Assembly (NCBI GenBank): GCA_030435675.1
Contig: CM059625.1
Coordinates: 9,300,001-9,364,000 of the forward strand
DNA from: Steinernema hermaphroditum
Lineage: Eukaryota > Nematoda > Chromadorea > Rhabditida > Steinernematidae
Length of the DNA stretch: 64,000 nucleotides
Direction of reading: 5' to 3'
Shown here: positions 37,522-49,304 of the stretch, one piece after another
Position numbering within the stretch: position 1 is the first letter of the stretch
Layout: every line of letters begins with the position of its first letter
Notes under the pieces: generated by a model
What the model was told of the DNA's origin: nothing
The model's database searches: none
What the model saw: only the letters and a program-made list of their open reading frames with translations
Translations under genes and position numbers: made by a program

Positions 37522-39720
37522 CTAGTCGTCTACTTCAGTAATCGTATTGATAGCCTTCCATCCGCCGAATCTCCTCTCCACCGTCAGTTCCTCGATCGAT
37601 TTTTTCGTAGTGCTCGCCGTTGGTTCCGTTGGACTCAAACAATGCCTAAAAGAGGAACCATTATCCCCGATGCCCGTCCATGATTGATAAACCGTTTTTT
37701 CTCTGTCGATCGCAGGGGGGTTTCTGAGCAGAAACATGAGAGGCGCGTAGATGAAGTTGATGAAAGCAATGAGATACATCATTCTGGAACATAAATAGTA
37801 GTGCCGAAATTCTGGCCTCCGACTCACGTTGGAAAACCAACAGAACGCACCAAAGGACCGCTGAAGAAGGGTCCGAGAGCGAAGGCGAAACAGAACGCGG
37901 CATCAGCGATCGCGTAGATGCTACCGTATACCCCGACATGACGGATGTCAACCAGATAACCCATAAGAGGGAACATCGATGCGTCGATCATACCTAAAGG
38001 AAAAAGTAAAACCAAATCTGAATAGCGCGTGTCCCAATACCGATGGAAAAGCCCATGAAGAGATGGGGAGCGATGAGTCCTCCAACGCTTCGAGCGGTAG
38101 GAATCTACGATGACGTGTAAGTGACCCATAACTCAATTGAAACTCACCACAAGGAGACAAAAACCGATTATGACAAGTCCAATGAAAGCGCTTAGCCATC
38201 TATAAATTAAAGATAGAAACAAGTCGAGTGGTGAATAATATTACCTTCCCATTTTATGAGCCAGAGGTCCAAAAACATTCGTTCCCACAAGATAGGATAT
38301 GCTGGCAGGTAGGAAGGCAGCTCCTCTCTCTAGAGAGTTAGCTTGCCAGGTTTCCATCATCCACAGGGGCAGCGATGGCTCCAACATGGCTATGCCCAGG
38401 TTTCCAATAGTAATGGCACCTAAAAATAGATTTCACTTTAATTGAACATTTGCATATGCGCTATGGGGAAGCTAAGGTTTTTGAATTATTTGCCTTGCCT
38501 GCACATATGATGATATAGGGGTCTTTGATTAGATTCTTGATTGTCGTTCCTTCGGGTTCACCACGATCTATTTTGGGCTGCAGTACGAGGAATTGGAGAC
38601 CTGTAAGGGGCCTCTTTGAACAGATTCAAAAGTTTTTATAAGCGTACTTCCATCGAAAAGGGCGAGGAGAGCGAGAAGAATGAATGGGAGCTCCTTTCCC
38701 GACCATTGGTAGAACACTCCACCGTATGGCGGGCCGACGAGGACACCGAGTGCTAGGCCTCCGAGGGCGATACCCATGGCGCTGCCGCGTTCCATATCGT
38801 CCGGGTAGGCTTGAGCGAGCATTCCCATGCCTTAAGTGGAATCTGCATGAATATGCACACACTTACTCATCTTTGCACATTTTTGACTTCCAAAGTTAAT
38901 TATTCATATGGGCATTTGCGGAACTTTAGGCACTGGCGAAAGTGGTTCGCAATAAAAAGGACCTACCGGATGTGCTGGTACAGGCTGAACCGATGCCTTG
39001 TAGGGCTCTGGCCAGCCAAAGGGTTCCAAATGAGCTTCCGAAAGCGAACATCACCGTTGAGAGGAACATTATGCAGAATCCGGCAAACATTGGCAGAGTA
39101 TATCCGATTCTGTACAGACGATCAGTAGTCAAGCCTCAGAACAGACTCACTTATTTGTCAGTGGTCCGATCATAGGATTTGTTATGAGCTGGATGAGCGC
39201 CTTCGAGCCGAACATCAGGCCCACCTGTACGTTCTCTTCCGCCAGCGTCTTATGTCTCATTTCTGCCTCTTCCGCGCTCAGCTGCCGTTCTCTGGGTGCC
39301 ACCGGGACCGACGGTTTAGGCGGCTTCTCCGGTCGCATACGCGGCCGAGGAGTCGACTTAGCAAAGTTCTTCGACGAGAGTAAAGGATTCTCCATCCAGC
39401 TGATTTCAGAATCCGTGGCATCCATGGGAACGTCCCAGACATTGTCGTCCCACACAACTTGTCGCTTTTGGCGATCCACAACGGCGGTGTCTCTCACCTT
39501 GTTGTAGAGAAGCATGTCGGTTGAGTTGGGATGTGAAAGACGAAGGAGATATTCAGGGATGATAGGAACTGAATTCCAGGATACTGTAGAAAGGGCCGCT
39601 GGCTGTCCACTTACCGACAGTAGTAAGCAGCATGTTGTCCAGAAAAAGAGCTATGTACACGATAAGCAAGAGGATCTTCCGATTGTGCCGACATTTCAAG
39701 ATGATATCGGCTAGAGTCAT
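37522..39720 (-). CDS. cat-1: Vesicular monoamine transporter (VMAT)
   Basis: Minus-strand gene from the ATG at 39720 to the TAG at 37522-37524, about ten exons. It is a 12-helix major facilitator that loads dopamine, serotonin, octopamine or tyramine into synaptic vesicles using the proton gradient. Seen: [19 protein letters not shown] with the helix 1 Asp, HPNST sequon, a long lumenal loop of about 110 residues rich in Pro, Glu and Arg, [11 protein letters not shown] in helix 2, [18 protein letters not shown]...[19 protein letters not shown] that separates VMAT from VACh[21 protein letters not shown] with two conserved Asp residues, and GFPTMMYLI in helix 12. The cytoplasmic tail is about 80 residues. 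The intron 38420-38498 begins GC instead of GT. The paralogue unc-17 (VAChT) is excluded by the [15 protein letters not shown] segment. Confidence 0.93.
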
Positions 39721-41616
39721 GGCGCATACAGACCGATCAGACAACCACGCTCTGTCGGCAGACCTCTTAAAGAAAGGAATTGTTAAAGAAAGGCACGATT
39801 GTGATGAATCATTTGAACAATAGAGACGAAAACGGAAGCACACAAAGAGCCGCATATTAATGGACTGTTAGAGCCGGCATAACTAGGAGCACTGGTAGAA
39901 ATAATTATTTTCCACTGCATCACAACGGCCTTCCCACAAGAAAATCGAAATGCTCCTTGGTTGAAAGATACATTCGCTATGACACGGTGGGAAAATTGAA
40001 CAAAAATCAATTACAGCGTTCGTAGAATATAGTCGCAAAATGCTTGTGCTTTACAGCACGATTTAAAAAAGTCCGAAAAAAGGTAGCTGCTTGTTTTGGA
40101 ACAGACGGAATGGGCCAAGGAAATGACGAGTAGCAACGGCTTTACTTCCGAAAGAGGATTGCGTCGGAGCCACCTTTAGACGGTCGTCGCAGATTGCCCA
40201 CATAATAGCTTTCTCGAAGCCATGAGTAATCTAAACGAAAACTGGGTAGCAGTTCCGCTCAATGAGTGCGCACGGATTGAGCCAGAAACGCCGCCCACCG
40301 GAGCGATTGGCTTCGCGCGACGCTTAAATTCCTACAGAAAGCGACGGCCCATCCTCACACAACTAAATGCTGTTCACTCCATTTCAACCCCTTTCAAAAC
40401 GGTACACACTGCAGACCATGCTTGCACAGGCGTCAAGAACAAGATGTTCTATGTAAGTTATAAAAAATGGCATGGCGAAACGCAGCAAACTCATGGGAAT
40501 CTTCGGCCAAATAGGATAAAATATTCATAACGAGGGACAAGACGTTGATTGACAAAGCGAAATGGGAAAAGCCTGTGGTTACCTGGGAGAAATGTGCAGT
40601 TGCGCAGTTAGGGGATGCCCACGCGGATTCGACCTATAGGGGAATGAGAAAATGGCACTTGAACGTTGGTTTGGTCCTCAGAATTCCTGAAACTGCCCGG
40701 CCATTGTTAATCGCAACCGGTGATGAAATATTCAGAAGATATTCGATGAGTGGGGCGGACTTCGAGATTGTCTCCATCTTAATCCGGCAAACATTCAACA
40801 GTGCAAACAGAAACGATTCCCCAATAAAAAGAACGTTTTTTCGTTTCGGCGCTTTTTCCCACAGATTTTACTCTGGGTTTGGTAGCAACCTTCATATCGC
40901 CGCTATTGACTGATGATATAATAGCGCCACCATAATTGGCTCTCGCCCTATGTAAAACGGGGATAAGTGCTTATAGAGCTGTGTGCGCGGTGCGGTAAGG
41001 GAGCTCTCACCGACTGAGTGGTTATCACGTCTATGGTCCTCGGAACAAATCATTTTGCAATTCAAAGGGCGTGCACGTCACCTCGAAAACGATTTTGCTG
41101 ACTAGAGACCTAATGCTCAGATTGTGGAATTATCGCCCAGAAGAAGCCGAAGAGCTGAACTTGAAGTACACGTCGGACGGAAGGACAAGTTGTTATGCCC
41201 TCGGCAGCCATTTGTGACCGCCTTTGCCCCCTGATACCTCCGCTTCTGTTCCATTTTGTTTTACGATCGTGCGAAGACACAAAAGCGTCAAATTTGTAAG
41301 TGATTCAGCTCATTTGCATATAAAACGTATTGCGGACGGCCACCTAAAGGAAGAGGGAATGTCATTTATAGCTGACAAACGCACGACCGCCTGCACGTGT
41401 AAATGACATCCTCGTAGTGCCGTGCAGCAGACAGCGAATCTGATTGATATTCGGAAATAGAAGGCAGAAATTCATCCTTCCACACACTAATCAAAGGCAA
41501 ACACTAAGTTATTGAATGAAATTACAATTTATAATCAGAGCCTGGAACAACATAATTAACTACACAGACAGAAAAAGCTTTGTTTAGCATGGACGGTCGG
41601 TCCTTAGTTCGGGTCT
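39721..41616. other. Intergenic, one weak coding candidate
   Basis: Open plus-strand frame at 40222-40451 starts ATG (MSNLNENWVAVPL) and ends at a GTAAGT donor, so it could be a first exon, but no partner exon or family was found. The frame at 40545-40913 shows no resemblance. Confidence 0.3.
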
Positions 41617-42948
41617 CTAGTGGTTCTTGGCGCCGGTCTGCTTGAATCCGTTGTAGACTGGCGCTTGGTTAACTAAACGAGGAAGCGATGAAAGGGGAGT
41701 TTGTGGCTGCGACCTTACCGGTGCAGGAAGCGCTGCAACCAGGAAGCCAGTTTCCGACGACGACGCGCTCCAGCTCACACATGAACCACTGACTGTCGAT
41801 AGGGCAGCCCACGAAGGGGACCTGGACGCAGGAAAGGAGGTTATTCACCCACCTGAAAGTTTGTCGCCTGAATTATTCTTATGTAAATTGACTTACGAGC
41901 AAGCTTGGGAGGGGTTGGCTTGCATGTTGCTGCGGAACTGTGCGCGGCAGGTCTCGAGGAAGGTGGCGTTGTTGACGAATACCTGCGACATGCACTTGTC
42001 ATTGTTCAGATAGACTAAACGCCAATCTCTTTATGGCATAAAGCACATTTTGAGCTTACTGTCCATTCCAGCTCCACAGATGAAGTTGAGCTCGGTGTAG
42101 AGAGCCTGGAGCGCCTGGGCGTCCGAGACACCAAGAAGGCTGTTCTCGATGTAGTAGGACTCGGTAGTGCAGGAGATAACGGATTTGCCGAGGCACGTGC
42201 GGTACTGGCTGTACGCGCTGAAAGAGAGAGTATGCGAAACCCAACTCGGGGGAAAGTATTCTTACTCGCAAACTTTCAAGACTCCGGCGATTCCTTGCTC
42301 ACCGTAGATCTGCTGGATTTGCTGGCGTTTGCACTGAGGGGCATACATCGTGGCGCTGTTACCTATCAAAGAACTCATATCAACTTGATTCGAAGTTCAA
42401 GTTACCGCAGGTCGAGCTGATGTTAATGTAGTCCTCAAAGTTGTGATCGCAGCAAGCGCTGATCATGTCGTTGCATTTCGGCTCCGTGGCCGCTTTGCAC
42501 ACTTTCTGCTCGGCGGAGACGAGAGCTAAACTTCCCCGTATTAGTGCATCGATGATTCATTCGAATGTGACGAGAACACGTCGCTACTGGAAGCGATCGG
42601 TCTCTTATCGGCAGAGTCGTAGTCCAATTAGACCCTTATCGCGGAACTGCTAATGGGTTTATCACAGTCCGCCAATTAAGCACTTTAACTACCTACATGC
42701 TATTGAATGCGAACTACTAAGGGCATTCAGAACCAACTGCAGTGAATTTCACTAGAATCTTTAGCAGTCCACTAATACCGTATGTGTATTTATATATAGC
42801 TTAACAAAACCTTGTTGGAAACGTTAGTGCAACGGTATTCCTAACATGGTACAGTCCCCGAAGGGTGGATGGCATCGAAGCCACACCCGAGTTGTCCAAC
42901 TTCAAACTTACCGGAAAGGGTGAGGACAAGAAGAGCGGAAAGCAACAT
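41617..42948 (-). CDS. Cysteine-rich secreted protein (DUF19-like)
   Basis: Seven minus-strand exons from the ATG at 42948 to the TAG at 41617-41619, joined in phase. A signal peptide (MLLSALLVLTLSALVSA) is split by the first intron. The mature part has about 16 cysteines, including CNDMISACCDHNFEDY, CKRQQIQQIYGEQG, YSQYRTCLGKSVISC, LNFICG, MSQVFV...LETCRAQF and QACSWVNNLLSC. This spacing resembles the nematode-specific DUF19 family of secreted proteins. Role unknown; proposed functions are extracellular. It has no membrane anchor. Its neighbour at 43.9-46.0 kb is related and on the same strand, so they are probably an old tandem duplication. Confidence 0.75.
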
Positions 42949-43898
42949 GGCGCACGTTCACGACGACTACCACCCGGGAGCTGTCAAGCGTCGCTAATAA
43001 ATTTACCCACCGAATGATATAGTTTTTCACATCGCTTGAAGATAAGAGGCGCTGATCGGCCTTATCAGGGCGAGCACGACCGCTTGCAGGGAGCTCGTGC
43101 TTGGGTGGACGACACCTTTCTCTTCTAAGTTCCGTTGTTGGAAACATTCTGTGTTCATTAATTGGATTAGCGCAAAAGCTTATAAAACAGAACAAAAACA
43201 TAAACGAACCTATTGACACCTCGGCAAGCTAAGATAGATGACCCATAGTGTCAAGTTATGACCAGCCGTTAAATGTTCTATCGCATCGCAAATGCTTCCT
43301 GATAAAGACAGCTCACGGACGGCGGCAAAAGATTTATAGGCTTATAAAATTACATGGCGATTATTACACCTCTATCGTCCAACAATGGAGAGTGCTTTTC
43401 ATGACAGTGGAAACTAACTTTGAGGATCATCTCAACTAAATTTTGTTACAATTTTAATTTGGCATTAATGTTACTGTTCCCATAGGGTAAGTCGACGTCG
43501 ACGTCACGACCGTCACCTGGAACTTATAGACTTCTATAAATGTTTCTCCGTAGCTGACGTACAAAGAATAAGATTATATTGGCAATGGGAAAATGAGTCA
43601 GCGTCTCTGGGCATTAGCACTTAGATTGTCATCATAATTTTGCACTCGGCAAATCAATGATATATGTGTCCTTGCTGTGATCTCAATTGTGCTTTTGAAG
43701 TGAGGTATAGAAGCGTCTTTTTACCCGTTCTACGTGCTGCGTTTTATAAAAATTTTGTCAACCTTAGTGATCCTCTGTTTCGTCATGCATCGCACCAAAA
43801 TCGGGCACACACAGTCAGTTTTATTTATAAGTTCTTTATTCATATCTGCGCAGACATCTAGTCGGTTATTCGTGTTAAATAAACGTTTTTGCAATAAA
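42949..43898. other. Intergenic between two DUF19-like genes
   Basis: It includes the promoter of the 41.6-42.9 kb gene and the 3' flank of the next. GTCGACGTCGACGTC at about 43493-43507 is a small palindromic run. No coding feature. Confidence 0.4.
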
Positions 43899-46006
43899 TT
43901 ATTTGAGTCCGTGATAAAAAGGAAGTTTTCTTTTGGACTCCATGCTGAGCGGAGTTCCCCCGCCCAAATACCACGGCTTCCACGGCCGTGTCGTATTATC
44001 GATGCTCGCTACCACTGCGGAGCTGTGTCGAGATAAGTAACTGCGACCGGAGAAGCGGGGTTTTGCAGAGAAGATGCGAATGGACGGTGTAATCGGAGCG
44101 ACGGTGGTCGTCGACATCGAGATCAGCCTTGTGACAGGCATGTTGTGACGAGGGATGATTACGGGTTCAAGAGTGGACAAATTCTGCACAGGAGGAAGAG
44201 ATTGAGGTTCTACTCGCGAATGCGGGTAGACTGGCTGAGATGGAAGGGAGGAACTGTAGTTGTAGGAAATGAAGCGTTGGGTGACGTTTGCCGGAAAAAC
44301 GTTGCTGAGGAACGTGGCGAAAGCTAGCTTCTGAGGAGGAAAATTCTCTTTCACCGGTATCAATGCTAAAAGCATGAGTTGTGAGAGGCAAAAAGCATAA
44401 CCAACCGTTTGCATCCTTTGTCGGAATGATATGGGGCATTCCGTTCCATACTATTTCAGGAAGTTGCAAGCCGTCTGAAACCTTATTCCTCACATCCGAT
44501 GCTGCAAGTTTCGAGAATCTGATGGGTGGTCGGGTTACATTTGCCGAGGCGACAATAATGGTCGACGGAGGAACTGTGGAGGTCGATGGAAGATTCAGTT
44601 CATCTGCAAGACAAAGGCTCGGTCATACTTATCGATGTATTCACAGAACATTAAAAGTATTCTGACATATGTGATATTCGTTTATTCTTTGATTGTTTCG
44701 TTTGGATCTTTTTTTTTGGCTGTGAGTGCGTTGTGTTTCTCACGATCAATCATAAATCAGTGACAGCATAGGCCTTACTAGAAATCATTACATAAAACTA
44801 TATAATCATTAATGTAAAGCAGTAAATTGAGGCACTTCTCAACTAACTTATTTTGGCATATCTGGGTAAAGTTATCATAACAACGCACCATTTACGAGGC
44901 CAATGAATTAAAAAGATGTCATCATTGAACTCACGAGTTCGAATGAATAATTTATAGCTATACCTACCGACACCTACCGCAAAAATCAACGATAGGATAG
45001 AAAACATTTTTCAAAAATCCCATGGATAACGTAATGATAAATTGAAGATTAGGTGTAACAGTACGTGTATCATCTCGTCTCTATCCATGTGTCACCGCTA
45101 TTCCAAATACATAAAATAATTCATAGAATTTCTAATTATTGAAAGGAGCCGCACTTGTCGATTAATTTTTATCTAAGACGGCACAACATCGGCAAACTTC
45201 AGTTTCTGTTATAAGCACCCTTCCCTGCAATAAACTTACAATTTGGTGGGAGTTCGCAGATCACCGGGAACATCGGCTCGAATACAGTCACTTGCAACTC
45301 CAAGTAGAACTTAGCTGCATCCGAGCCACATTTCGTATTTATATCGTCCAACATGCATAAGTTCTGTTCCGTTACCCACGTTTTCATGATGCAAATGAAA
45401 TCCGAAGGCCGTTCTGAGCACTGATTTCTGAAAGATTTGCGCGTATGAGAAACTGACATGCATTTCTACCTGCACGCCTGAAGCTGGTGTTGATAGAAAG
45501 GTTCCGGGGTGCAGCCTGTGGTGGCCGGCAAGTTCAGGATATTGCCGATGCATTGCTGATGTCTTATCAAACTCTTCTGTCTCGGGAGACTGAACGGGGA
45601 GCACATGAACATCAACAGACGGCTCACTTCGTGGAGGAGTTTCCTCTGCTTTTGGTTGCCACATTCGAGAATTTTGTCTCGAAAACACGGCATGGTCTCG
45701 CTGTACACCCTTAAATGACTAGGTAGCGCGAGTCTTTTGTCTAAAACTCACTTGCAGGTGTGGATCAGGCGTGCTTCCGACTTCACCCCGAACACTACGT
45801 TTATCATGTTCTTCTCGAAAGGCACGCGTTGCGAACGGAGCCGAAAAAGACAGCCGATAAACTTGATATCGGGACATCCAGGAGATTCACTCGCCGCATA
45901 AGTGACAAAAGCGAGAGTAACTGAATTACGTCTTTGAATGCACCATTCTGCGGCTATTGAACTCACGAAATAAGCAGCGAACAAGCACATTGCAGCAATT
46001 CGCCAT
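43899..46006 (-). CDS. DUF19-like secreted protein, probably with a Pro/Ser-rich tail
   Basis: Minus-strand gene from the ATG at 46006. The preferred model has exon 1 (MANCCNVLVRCLF), a short intron, and a signal peptide ending TLAFVTYAAS. Cysteine-rich exons follow: CPDIKFIGC, MPCFRDKILECGN, FMCSPFS, HQQCIGNIL, TPEPFYQHQLQAC, QCSERPSDFIC, VICELPPN. At CCA CCA AAT T the sequence reads on to a perfect GTAAGTTT donor (around 45240) whose phase fits an acceptor near 44602. This adds ELNLPSTSTVPPSTI and a long Pro/Ser/Thr-rich region with sequons, ending FYHGLK at the TAA at 43899-43901. If that roughly 640-nt intron is not used, the DUF19 part simply stops at 45199-45201 and the Pro-rich part is a separate gene. 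The Cys pattern supports an extracellular role. Confidence 0.6.
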
Positions 46007-46849
46007 TTGGACGCACAGCGTGCCGAACCTGAAGACAAAGAACTGGACCGGGACAACGATGAATAAGGAGACTGCGGGGGCCCAAGTCGTGCCTAACCCA
46101 CTCTGGCGCTCCTTATTTTTAGTGCAAACAACTGTCCACAATTGGACTATTATTCTCGCGTCAGCTTCGGTTGGCCTTTATCGCCGTCCGTCCGATCGCT
46201 TCCAACCTGTCAATGAAGAGTCATAAGTAATTGCTGAGTACACAATCCTGTTTGGATAATAAGATCTCTGCAGCGCGTAAGTTCGGCTATTCTTTAGAGA
46301 CCTAAAACGCAGCACAGCACCGTATCCTTTTTAACGTGCGCCGCGAAGCAGATTGTAGCCAATAACTAGGATATCGCTTGAAGTGACTTGACCACACTAG
46401 AGTATCGCATCCTCCGAAAGTGTGACACCTCATAGTCGAACAGGTGCTAAGTGGGCGCATCAATTAGAAGTAAGTATAGCTTAGGAAGAGAGTATAACCC
46501 TATTTGAGGGGCGAATAGTGGAGTCAAATAGAAGGAGCGAGCGGAGGCCGCGAACTTCGTGCGGACAACACAGTAGAACAACGGGAGATTATCAGTTCTG
46601 CTCCCTAATCCGTTAGGTACTAAGCAAATCGCGAGATTTCTATTCCCCAGCGACACATTTCCGTTAATATTGTCGAATTCATGCAAAGAGGAAAAGTTGT
46701 TTATAACGCACTCTTTGTTTTGCCTGGTTTCGTCGGCTAATTCCTCCAAATTTTGTCTTGAAACAACTGTTTACATTTGCCTTAGTGGACATTTGTTTGT
46801 ATTGGAGAAGGTCGGACCTTTTTGCAGACCGCATCGTTTAGATCTCGAA
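46007..46849. other. Intergenic between divergent genes
   Basis: It separates a minus-strand DUF19-like gene and the plus-strand unknown gene. No exon recognised. Confidence 0.4.
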
Positions 46850-47718
46850 ATGTCCGTCTTTGTACCGCCGGACAGCGATGTGTTCCAACCTCGCAAGTCG
46901 ATCAGGAAAAAGTACTCCAGTGCCGTGAAGTTCCGCGACGACATCGACCACCATTCTGCTCTGGGTACGTTTTACTCCTGTCTGCGAGATGTCTTGCCTT
47001 CAAAAGACGAGTCTGTGGACAGAAACAATAGCATTTCGTTAGAGCACTTCGAAAAGCGAAAGTGGAGTTCCATTGAATACGGCCTTGTGGAATTTGTTTC
47101 TTTATTTGCACCACTAATGTAAGTCTTGTCCAACGAGTCAACGGTAATTCTTCCGCATCCCGAACCGTTTCCTTAATATTTTTTATAAACATTGCGTTCC
47201 GTCAGCGTGCTAATTTCATTTTGCTTCTTGTCCAAGGAGTCAAGGGCCAGGACTGCTCGAAAATCAGTTTTCCGTCTGTTCACTCCGTATGACTGCCTGG
47301 AATCACTAAGGGTCCAGCAAGTTCAAGAGGAGTACAAAAAATGTGCTGCGCAACTTCAGGACAGAGCTCTGTTCATTGCTACTTTCCAAGTGCCCAGCAG
47401 CATCAAACCCATCATCGCTCAGCAATTGCCATGCAAATTTGGATTTTAACGATGTTTATCAGTAATGTCGGAGAAAGACAGAAATGTCGTTTCGAGTCTG
47501 TCTGTCGTGCTTTCTTGAACTGTTTGTCGACACACTTCCAGAAACTTCCGGCATCATCCCGATTCCGCCGGACATTTCAGATGCTGCAGTCGGTTTCCGC
47601 TCACCTTATGACCGAGCACCACTGGCAGGAGACTCGGAAGATCAGCCAGCAAACGGTGGTGCCCGAGGTCGGCGACGCAACCAGTCTGACTTCTGTCATT
47701 CCCAAGACGTCACCGTTC
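46850..47718 (+). CDS. Unidentified multi-exon gene
   Basis: Not recognised. A phase-consistent chain can be made: exon 1 from the ATG at 46850 (MSVFVPPDSDVFQPRKS...) to a GTAAGTC donor at about 47119, exon 2 from about 47239 (ARTARKSVFRLFTPYDCLESL...QEEYKKCAAQLQDRALF) to about 47390, and exon 3 from about 47541 (FQMLQSVSAHLMTEHHW...ISQQTVVPEVGD). The parts are charged and helix-prone, with a possible short coiled coil in exon 2. A Cys-containing frame at about 47885-48088 (FCDFCKVCRTYKKGDYG) may be the last exon, but its phase does not fit. The product would be a cytosolic protein. Both the model and the start are tentative. Confidence 0.4.
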
Positions 47719-48088
47719 CTGTCAAGTACGGTTTCTTCACTTTTTTCTTTCGTCTTTTACGAAACGAAATTCTTTTCAAAGCAACACAAGGGCCACTTCG
47801 GTTTTGCCCCTCTAATCAGCTCTGCTGAAGAGAGACCTCTTTTCGAATTAGTAAAGGTCCTCATAATTTAAGTGTTTTAGTCCGGTCACTTATTTGTCTT
47901 TATTGGTCCATGGCAAAGTGCTCCCCTCAGCCATAACCAAGTCTGTGCAGTTAATCCATTGTGGGTTGGCGGTGTCCTTAAAGTGCTTTTGCGACTTCTG
48001 CAAAGTTTGCCGTACCTATAAAAAAGGAGATTATGGCGCTGTAGAGGAGTCGAAACATTGCGATGTAGAATGGCCCGAATATGCATAA

Positions 48089-49171
48089 TGAGGCGGAAAA
48101 TTCAAATTGCCCACTGTCAACAGCTGTCGCCTATTTATTATGCTCGCGCCCTATTCCTCAACGAGCAGACAAACTCCTTTGCCAAAATTCTTCGATGAGA
48201 CGATGCGTTCACTTCCTGCCAACGAACAGATTATTTTCTAACACTTACAGCAGTGGCTGCTTAGCTTCTTTGTGAAATTATACGCGCCCTAAAATTGGAC
48301 CCAAACTCCCAAAAAGTTCACTTCTCATTATAAATTCAAATCGATCTTTGCATGAATTTTTGCAACGGAAGTTCGTCTTTTCCACGCCCTTCTGTCCTTT
48401 CGAATTGGCCACATGTTTACCTTAAAGGCAAAAGAGATTTTCTATTAGAAATGGACACTTGCAATGGCAGCAAATGTCCCAAAGGATACCGAGGGAGTGT
48501 TTGCTCCGGACGGAATCATGAACTAAATGGCCAAGTTCGGATGCTCCAAAATTTATTCAATTATAAGCGTAACCATTTTGAGATTCGTTTTAAATGTAAA
48601 CAAGATAATTCATACTATTCGGAGGAGTTATATCTTCGTTCCAAATATTTATCTGCTGACGGCAGAGTCGACGTCGTTGACGTTACGGCGAAAGTTATTA
48701 TCTTCGGCTACCTAAGAGCGCGATCACCCACGTGCCGATGGCCGTTTGTTTGCACATGCATCGCAGAAGCGCTTTTAAGGCGCGGTTCAAGCTCATTTGC
48801 CAATCTGCCCCAAGTTCGACTCAATTTACAAGGCGACAGGCACGCAATAAGGTTCCCTTCCCTGTTCTCCTAGATGAGTTATGTCGAGAGTATGCGGTGA
48901 TTTATGTTGGGATTTAATCCCGATTTCCTGTTTATAACTATACTTGATGCGTTTCGCGAAAGCTCGATTCAAGTTGTGTGTGTATCACTGCGCAACACTT
49001 TCGTTCAAACCCGCGTTCGTCATAATTGCGGTTTTGAAGGAGCACATCTGGGATCAGTCGGCTTGAGAAGAAGAACTTATCGTCCCCCGTTCGGTCATTG
49101 GCCTTTCGACAAACTTTCAAGCATGGCCTTACCTTAGTGTTTAACCAAAAGAGCGAAGAGAGGTGATCAAA
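48089..49171. other. Intergenic, upstream of the two-pore channel locus
   Basis: A 174-codon open frame at 48352-48873 is present but shows no family resemblance and no splice context. Nothing else is seen. Confidence 0.3.
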
Positions 49172-49304
49172 ATGACGTTTGTTCCAACGTTGCTGGAACG
49201 CAACAAGCAAGTGATGAACATGGAAAATGAGGCTGCTATCGCACTTGCTTTCTATCGCCTCAACTTGCCCCATTATGCAGCCCATCAAGAAGCGAAGCAC
49301 ACAG
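49172..49304 (+). CDS. Candidate alternative first exon A of the two-pore channel
   Basis: ATG at 49172 (MTFVPTLLERNKQVM), 44 codons plus one base, then a GTATGT donor at 49305. Phase 1 fits the constant exon at 55102. The encoded piece is soluble and would form a cytoplasmic N terminus. Confidence 0.5.

Noticed and set aside
45199..45240. Stop of the DUF19-like gene at 45199
   Set aside because: Not excluded, but the in-phase perfect donor at about 45240 makes the longer model preferable.
48352..48873. 174-codon plus-strand frame
   Set aside because: It is long, but has no homology that I recognise, no signal peptide, uneven composition and no donor or acceptor context. Kept out until transcript evidence.
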